Source: Talpa occidentalis | Lineage: Eukaryota; Chordata; Mammalia; Eulipotyphla; Talpidae | Direction of reading: 5' to 3' | DNA: 64,000 nucleotides | Assembly (NCBI RefSeq): GCF_014898055.3 | Contig: NW_023604295.1 | Location: 62,001-126,000, forward strand | Position numbers and translations under genes: made by a program | Shown: piece by piece, positions 62,701 to 64,000 of the stretch | How the letters are laid out: each line of letters starts with the position of its first letter | Numbering within the stretch: position 1 is the stretch's first letter | The notes under the pieces: generated by a model | Seen by the model: the letters and a program-made list of their open reading frames with translations, nothing else | What the model was told of the DNA's origin: nothing | Database searches by the model: none

Positions 62701-64000
62701 ACACCGCAGGCATAGCACAGCCCGGGCCCCACTGTGCCGGGTGGACAGACAGGCCCAGAGTTTGCCCACACCTGCCCCCGACACAGGGTCACCGCTTGGG
62801 ACCCGGGTGCATCCACACACAAGCAACCGGCGAGGAGGAGCGCCTCCAGCCTCCTGGCAGAGTGGGGACGAGTCTCCCGCAGTCAGAGGCCTGACGTGCT
62901 CAAGGGGGCCCGGGGCTCTGGGTGGAAGATCACAGCTGGGCTGACTGGCCCCAGTGCTGTGCCCACCGACCCCAGGGGGCTTTTGTGGACATTGACAAGC
63001 TGCCTCTAAAGTGACTTGGAAACACAAAGAACCAAGCCCAGGGCAGGGATCACTCGCGCCCAGACCCCGGGGCGTGCCAAGCCGCAGAGCTCAGGGGTAG
63101 ACAGCAGAGACGGGCCCTGTCGTATCCACCTGACCCACCCCAAGAGTGTGGGCCAGGCTGGGGCCGCCCATGCACCTGGGCAGCAGGTCACCATCCACAG
63201 TGGCGCTGCGGATGGGGCAGCGTGGGAAGTCAGGCGGCGAGGCCTTCAGAGAAAAGCCTAAAGGACACCTTGGCAACCTGAGCGCCGGCTTCCAAGTCAC
63301 TGAAGAAGGCAAAATAATGGGGTAAACAGGTTCACTTCAGGCTCCTCGCGCAGAAAGGCTCAGGACAAGGCCGAAGTCCACAGAGAGAAAGGAGATGATC
63401 ACAAGGCACAGACCTGCCAGAGGATGCGGCTGGGAAGCACAGAAGGAATCACTGGGCTGGGCAAAGGGCCATCAAGGGCCTGGAACACTCTCGAGGAGGA
63501 CATTCAAACGCTCCCAGGCCCAAGAAAAGCACCATGAGCCTCAAGAAGATGCAAACCAGCAAGGCCAGCCTGGGAGAGCAGGCAGCAGGCCCAGGACGCA
63601 GAGGGAGGCCGGTGAGGAGGCCACATTGTCTCTAGCAGGCCAACGCCCTGAGTCCGCGCCACAGCGGATGGCCCCCGGCCCTCCCTGGTGCAGGCCAGGG
63701 TGGCCTCGGTCCCACGCAGTGCGGGGCTCTGCCCGCCGCTCACAACCCAGATGAGCGGGCGGCCACACCCACCCAGGAAAGCGTCCCAGGAAAGCAGAAC
63801 CTGAGCCGCAGACGCTGGGCGCATTCACACGGCGCCAAAGCCAGAGAAACGAGACCCAGCAGGCGGGCGGGCGGGCGGCCTGGGGCCCTGAAGCCGACCC
63901 GAGCCCAGAGCCCTGTGCACTTGCCGTAGGTGAGGGTGTAGACGGCCTTGCCCGCGGTGTCCAAGGCAGTCAGGCAGGGGGCTTTGGGCTGCGTCGCGCC
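38510..64000 (-). CDS. DIP2A: DIP2A, disco-interacting protein 2 homolog A (C-terminal part, 31 coding exons in window, gene continues beyond right edge)
   Basis: DIP2 proteins carry an N-terminal DMAP1-binding region and two tandem adenylate-forming (FAAL/acyl-CoA-synthetase-like) domains. DIP2A has been reported as a FSTL1 receptor candidate and to act in acetyl-CoA metabolism; the family is linked to diacylglycerol homeostasis. In this window 31 coding exons, all phase-consistent, give about 1229 residues ending DPIYVAYNM and stop. About 340 residues of the N-terminus are outside if the length is like human (1571 as remembered). Domain 1 runs from KLWSRSLKLAYTLL (61557) to about KPRQKQP (50518), with the degenerate phosphate-loop YKTSKDGSTVGVTVSH. 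Domain 2 runs from FLFLPDVLQWRAH (49483) to the C-terminus, with LDFSVSTTGILAGVKMSH. The A paralogue is chosen over DIP2B/C from the text SLLAQRGQRDVSLSS and GEEALHADHFSARLSFG and from linkage to PRMT2. No stop or frameshift interrupts the exons, so it looks functional. Confidence 0.97.
38872..40478. repeat. 1.6 kb GC-box VNTR in the last DIP2A coding intron
   Basis: About 70 tandem units of 18-25 bases, plus strand GGGGCGGGGCTCCTGGGGAG / GGGGCGGGGCTCCCGGGAG with minor variants. It occupies nearly the whole 1748-base intron. On the transcribed strand each long unit reads CCCCTCTCCCCAGGAG, a pyrimidine tract plus AG like a splice acceptor; on the plus strand each carries a GC box. Confidence 0.96.
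40511..40634 (-). CDS. DIP2A: DIP2A exon W30
   Basis: ERHDALYVVGALDETLELRG to HRSIAE plus TG of C. Acceptor CCCGCAG, donor GTGAGG. Reading through this donor gives an immediate stop (W then TGA). Confidence 0.96.
41012..41186 (-). CDS. DIP2A: DIP2A exon W29
   Basis: IWVSSPHNATGYYTVYGEEA to ELTDASG plus one base. Contains ARTGYLGF, the second-domain equivalent of the TRTGLLGF motif. Acceptor CCCCAG, donor GTGAGG. Confidence 0.96.
42127..42201 (-). CDS. DIP2A: DIP2A exon W28
   Basis: 25 codons, ILPGVKVIIAHTETKGPLGD then SHLGE. Acceptor CTTGCAG, donor GTGAGC. Confidence 0.95.
43041..43485. other. DIP2A intron W27-W28, distal part; nothing found
   Basis: The whole intron is 42202-43485, GC-rich, with a G-rich run at about 43128-43148. 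Overlapping frames up to 230 codons are compositional. Confidence 0.5.
43486..43543 (-). CDS. DIP2A: DIP2A exon W27
   Basis: VRLVERGSPHSLPLTESGK, 58 nt. Acceptor TTTTCAG, donor GTAGAA. Confidence 0.94.
43879..43940 (-). CDS. DIP2A: DIP2A exon W26
   Basis: GTAGPDPTTVYVDTRALRHD plus AG of R. Acceptor CCCCAG, donor GTACGG. Confidence 0.95.
44917..45087 (-). CDS. DIP2A: DIP2A exon W25
   Basis: 57 codons, TKGVNLSCVRTCMVVAEERP to RVNVAICLQ. Acceptor CTGTAG, donor GTGAGG. Confidence 0.96.
45291..45459 (-). CDS. DIP2A: DIP2A exon W24
   Basis: VYSGHQSVLVPPLELESNVA to GTQTGVLR. Acceptor CCCACAG, donor GTAAGC. Confidence 0.96.
45806..46020 (-). repeat. Tandem array of splice-donor-like motifs after exon W23
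   Basis: On the minus strand the intron begins with repeated GCAGGTGAGT / ACAGGTAGGG / ACAGATGAGT motifs for about 210 bases. CTCACCTG (plus strand) occurs at least five times including the real donor. Confidence 0.9.
46021..46151 (-). CDS. DIP2A: DIP2A exon W23
   Basis: MSHAATSALCRSIKLQCELY to FALWCLC plus AG of S. Acceptor CCCCGCAG, donor GTGAGA. Both splice sites are part of tandem repeats (see findings). Confidence 0.95.
46145..46219 (-). repeat. Tandem array of splice-acceptor-like motifs before exon W23
   Basis: Four units of 18-19 bases, plus-strand GCGACATCTGCGGGGAGT, GCAGGACATCTGGGGGGGT, GCGGGACATCTTGGGGGGC, GCGGGATGTCTGGGGGTGT. The first unit carries the real acceptor and first codons of W23. 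Confidence 0.9.
46507..46616 (-). CDS. DIP2A: DIP2A exon W22 (phosphate-loop-like motif of domain 2)
   Basis: DLPKKKVAGVFRPPTPDVLA then YLDFSVSTTGILAGVK. The FSVSTTG segment replaces the usual TSGTTG of active ligases. Acceptor GCACAG, donor GTGAGA. Confidence 0.95.
47314..47425 (-). CDS. DIP2A: DIP2A exon W21
   Basis: VSQAACVLTTQAIMRLLRSK to PTILDT plus one base of D. Acceptor CCTGCAG, donor GTGGGT. Confidence 0.95.
47500..47621 (-). CDS. DIP2A: DIP2A exon W20
   Basis: VDLIAAFYGCLYCGCVPVTV to TVKMIVE. Acceptor GTGCAG, donor GTGTGT. Confidence 0.95.
48020..48112. repeat. GGTCAGGGTGTGA short tandem array
   Basis: Five to six degenerate units of about 14-17 bases (GGTCAGGGTGTGAA, GGTCAGGGTGTAAA, GATCAGGCTGTGAG, GGTCAGGGTGTGGA), close downstream of the W19 donor. 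Confidence 0.8.
48190..48313 (-). CDS. DIP2A: DIP2A exon W19
   Basis: GTVTSTATCVQLHKRAERVA to ALVYPP plus one base of G. Acceptor CCGCCAG, donor GTGAGT. Confidence 0.95.
49035..49402. repeat. GC-rich tandem repeats after the W18 donor
   Basis: From 49402 downward (minus strand) the donor GTGAGGCCCGCGGGGGCGGG is followed by three to four near-identical GGAGGCCCGCGGGGGCGGG units of 19-20 bases. Beyond them is a looser GGGGCGGGGCC-type array to about 49035. Confidence 0.9.
49403..49483 (-). CDS. DIP2A: DIP2A exon W18
   Basis: 27 codons, FLFLPDVLQWRAHATPDHPL to LLLNAK, start of the second adenylate-forming-like domain. Acceptor CCGCGCAG, donor GTGAGG. Confidence 0.95.
49484..50019. repeat. GGGGCGCCGGGAG minisatellite filling the intron between W17 and W18
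   Basis: Virtually the whole 536-base intron is CCCGGCGCCCCTC / CCCGGCCCCCCTC units of about 13 bases on the plus strand, with CCCCCCCCC variants. It begins immediately after the donor of W17. Confidence 0.93.
50020..50129 (-). CDS. DIP2A: DIP2A exon W17
   Basis: VGPASMVVGNLVAGRRIAQA to DSDQARK, linker between the two domains. Donor GTGAGGCGCC opens directly into a GC-rich minisatellite. Confidence 0.95.
50518..50719 (-). CDS. DIP2A: DIP2A exon W16
   Basis: AVDSIHQVGVYCLALVPANT to KPRQKQP. Largest exon here apart from the last. Acceptor CGCCCAG, donor GTCAGC. Confidence 0.96.
51184..51298 (-). CDS. DIP2A: DIP2A exon W15
   Basis: IAVFSVTVLHDDRIVVVAEQ to WMSRVLQ. Acceptor CCCCAG, donor GTGGGC. 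Confidence 0.95.
51975..52102 (-). CDS. DIP2A: DIP2A exon W14
   Basis: DHLVFVVGKLDGLMVVGVRR to MKFVYRG. The GKLDGLM hinge and RRHNADD segment. Acceptor CTTCAG, donor GTGATG. Confidence 0.95.
52604..52684 (-). CDS. DIP2A: DIP2A exon W13
   Basis: TVPVTAEGTPVSERPFTRTG to FVGP. TRTGLLGF is the motif before the hinge. Acceptor CTGCAG, donor GTGAGT. Confidence 0.95.
52983..53119 (-). CDS. DIP2A: DIP2A exon W12
   Basis: RVCVVKVDGAPLLCKTDEVG to GLLGITRTIFE. Contains the EVGEICV strand typical of the family's first domain. Acceptor GTTCCAG, donor GTGGGT. Confidence 0.95.
53120..53772. other. DIP2A intron W11-W12, nothing recognised
   Basis: Unique GC-rich sequence with overlapping frames without motifs. 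The same holds for most other DIP2A introns not listed separately (41187-42126, 43544-43878, 43941-44916, 46617-47313, 47622-48189, 50720-51183, 51299-51974, 53913-54455, 55018-55481, 55812-56455, 56931-57337). Confidence 0.5.
53773..53912 (-). CDS. DIP2A: DIP2A exon W11
   Basis: PPELGGPPPRKAVLSMNGLS to QDVGQVMPG. Acceptor TTCTCCAG, donor GTGAGG. Confidence 0.95.
54456..54570 (-). CDS. DIP2A: DIP2A exon W10
   Basis: SISSCDAFLNVFQARGLRPE to ALTVAIR, codon of the next R split AG|G. Acceptor TCGCCAG, donor GTACGC. Confidence 0.95.
54898..55017 (-). CDS. DIP2A: DIP2A exon W9
   Basis: QVALVKSRDMHWSLLAQRGQ to LLIVADGANP plus one base of W. Acceptor CCTGCAG, donor T|GTGAGT. Confidence 0.96.
55482..55575 (-). 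CDS. DIP2A: DIP2A exon W8
   Basis: SVMNRMHVISIPYALMKVNP to WIQKVSSHK. Acceptor TTTCCAG, donor GTAACC. Confidence 0.95.
55747..55811 (-). CDS. DIP2A: DIP2A exon W7
   Basis: ETLTNVLDFKREAGLWHGVL T. Acceptor CTTTCAG, donor GTGAGT. Confidence 0.95.
56456..56558 (-). CDS. DIP2A: DIP2A exon W6 (phosphate-loop exon)
   Basis: YKTSKDGSTVGVTVSHRSLL to ACGYSE. Acceptor ATCATGCAG|TAC chosen because the family reads YIE-YKT. A second in-frame acceptor at CTCCAG|GAG (start 56597) would add 13 residues, ERRVMKPPTKIMQ, with no stop. Confidence 0.88.
56821..56930 (-). CDS. DIP2A: DIP2A exon W5
   Basis: WPPLAWLVTDGKHLAKPPKD to GVAYIE. Acceptor CCTGCAG, donor GTGGGT. Confidence 0.95.
57338..57461 (-). CDS. 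DIP2A: DIP2A exon W4
   Basis: DAGSQQVGFLLGSCGVTLAL to TGEVATFK. Acceptor CTCCTCAG, donor GTGGGC. Confidence 0.96.
57462..58369. other. DIP2A intron W3-W4, nothing recognised
   Basis: Ordinary intronic sequence, no SINE; open frames under about 130 codons with no domain. Confidence 0.5.
58370..58480 (-). CDS. DIP2A: DIP2A exon W3
   Basis: 37 codons, VALVFPNSDPAAFMVAFYG to EVPLTRK. Acceptor ATTGCAG, donor GTGAGC. The 3 kb intron before it holds the plus-strand LTR-like element. Confidence 0.97.
58481..60105. other. DIP2A intron W2-W3, proximal part
   Basis: Contains AT-rich sequence near 58740-58920 and unassigned sequence. No exon-like frame with splice sites was found. Confidence 0.5.
60106..60950 (+). 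mobile_element. LTR-like promoter element, best-preserved copy
   Basis: Plus strand carries repeated CCAATCAG motifs (about 60152, 60190, 60298, 60333 and 60360), an inverted copy (TGATTGG, 60173), GTGGGCGGGGCTCCCTGAG and GATATAAGCC (60395-60403), then a purine-rich leader and a GC-rich block ending near 60950. The order matches the complement of 31900-32545 and, more loosely, 20305-21000. It is antisense to DIP2A. LTR identity is inferred; no retroviral protein is encoded nearby. Confidence 0.6.
60395..60403 (+). promoter_or_regulatory. TATA box of the LTR-like element
   Basis: GATATAAGC about 10 bases after a GC box and downstream of CCAAT boxes; a start near 60430 would produce a transcript antisense to DIP2A. 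Confidence 0.6.
61466..61557 (-). CDS. DIP2A: DIP2A exon W2
   Basis: KLWSRSLKLAYTLLNKLTGR to LLRPGDR, start of the first adenylate-forming-like domain. Acceptor ATTTTAG, donor GTGAGT. Confidence 0.95.
61558..63924. other. DIP2A intron W1-W2 (GC-AG type)
   Basis: About 2.4 kb; donor GCAAGT, acceptor ATTTTAG. No SINE recognised; a 10-base T run lies near 61731. Overlapping frames up to 258 codons on the plus strand show no domain. Confidence 0.6.
63925..64000 (-). CDS. DIP2A: DIP2A exon W1 (truncated by window edge), GC donor
   Basis: Reads GATQPKAPCLTALDTAGKAV then YTLTY plus one base of glycine. The phase that fits the next exon (G|GA) places the donor at G|GCAAGT, a GC-type donor. The alternative GT, four bases further, would break the frame. 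Confidence 0.9.

Noticed and set aside
1..64000. CRISPR arrays, bacterial operons or ribosome-binding sites
   Set aside because: The sequence is clearly mammalian nuclear DNA; the tandem arrays have no spacer structure.

Overview
This is nuclear DNA from a placental mammal. Coding sequence is split into short exons with GT/AG boundaries, the introns hold LINE-1 fragments, a CpG island and LTR-like repeats, and about two dozen copies of one tRNA-derived SINE are scattered through the window. The SINE has a tRNA-like head with A and B boxes, a roughly 180-base body and an A-rich tail with AATAAA-like repeats. It is not primate Alu, rodent B1/B2 or horse ERE. From memory it is most like the tRNA SINEs of laurasiatherians such as rhinolophoid bats; that species guess is an inference.

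Two genes are recognised, both on the minus strand. PRMT2 (protein arginine methyltransferase 2, SH3 plus methyltransferase) is complete at 14143-30206: ten coding exons sum to 1305 nt, 434 codons plus stop, with all phases consistent. DIP2A (disco-interacting protein 2 homolog A, two adenylate-forming-like domains) runs from beyond the right edge to its stop at 38510-38512. Thirty-one coding exons are visible, about 1229 C-terminal residues; the N-terminal part (DMAP1-binding region and linker) lies outside. The pair matches the distal end of human 21q22.3 (DIP2A - S100B - PRMT2), but no S100B exon was found in the 8.3 kb between them.

Layout: 1-13.8 kb is gene-free and repeat-rich (SINEs, an L1 ORF2 relic cut by SINEs, a short minisatellite). 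13.86-30.2 kb is PRMT2. 30.5-34.0 kb is a large CpG island with four NRF1-like sites, a candidate 5-prime exon donor, a 33-bp-class minisatellite and an inverted copy of an LTR-like CCAAT/TATA promoter element that recurs at 20.4 and 60.1 kb. 34.0-36.7 kb is L1 and SINE. 37.0-38.5 kb is the DIP2A 3-prime UTR. 38.5-64 kb is DIP2A exons and introns.

The most unusual signal is a set of GC-rich minisatellites that begin at or contain DIP2A splice sites. The last coding intron is nearly filled by a 1.6 kb VNTR whose units read like splice acceptors on the transcribed strand. One exon (46021-46151) has its donor followed by a tandem array of donor-like motifs and its acceptor inside an array of acceptor-like motifs. 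Two further introns expand directly from the donor sequence. PRMT2 independently carries a 20-bp tandem duplication of the donor of its first coding exon. Other points of note are a GC-AG intron in DIP2A and the compact, S100B-free spacing.
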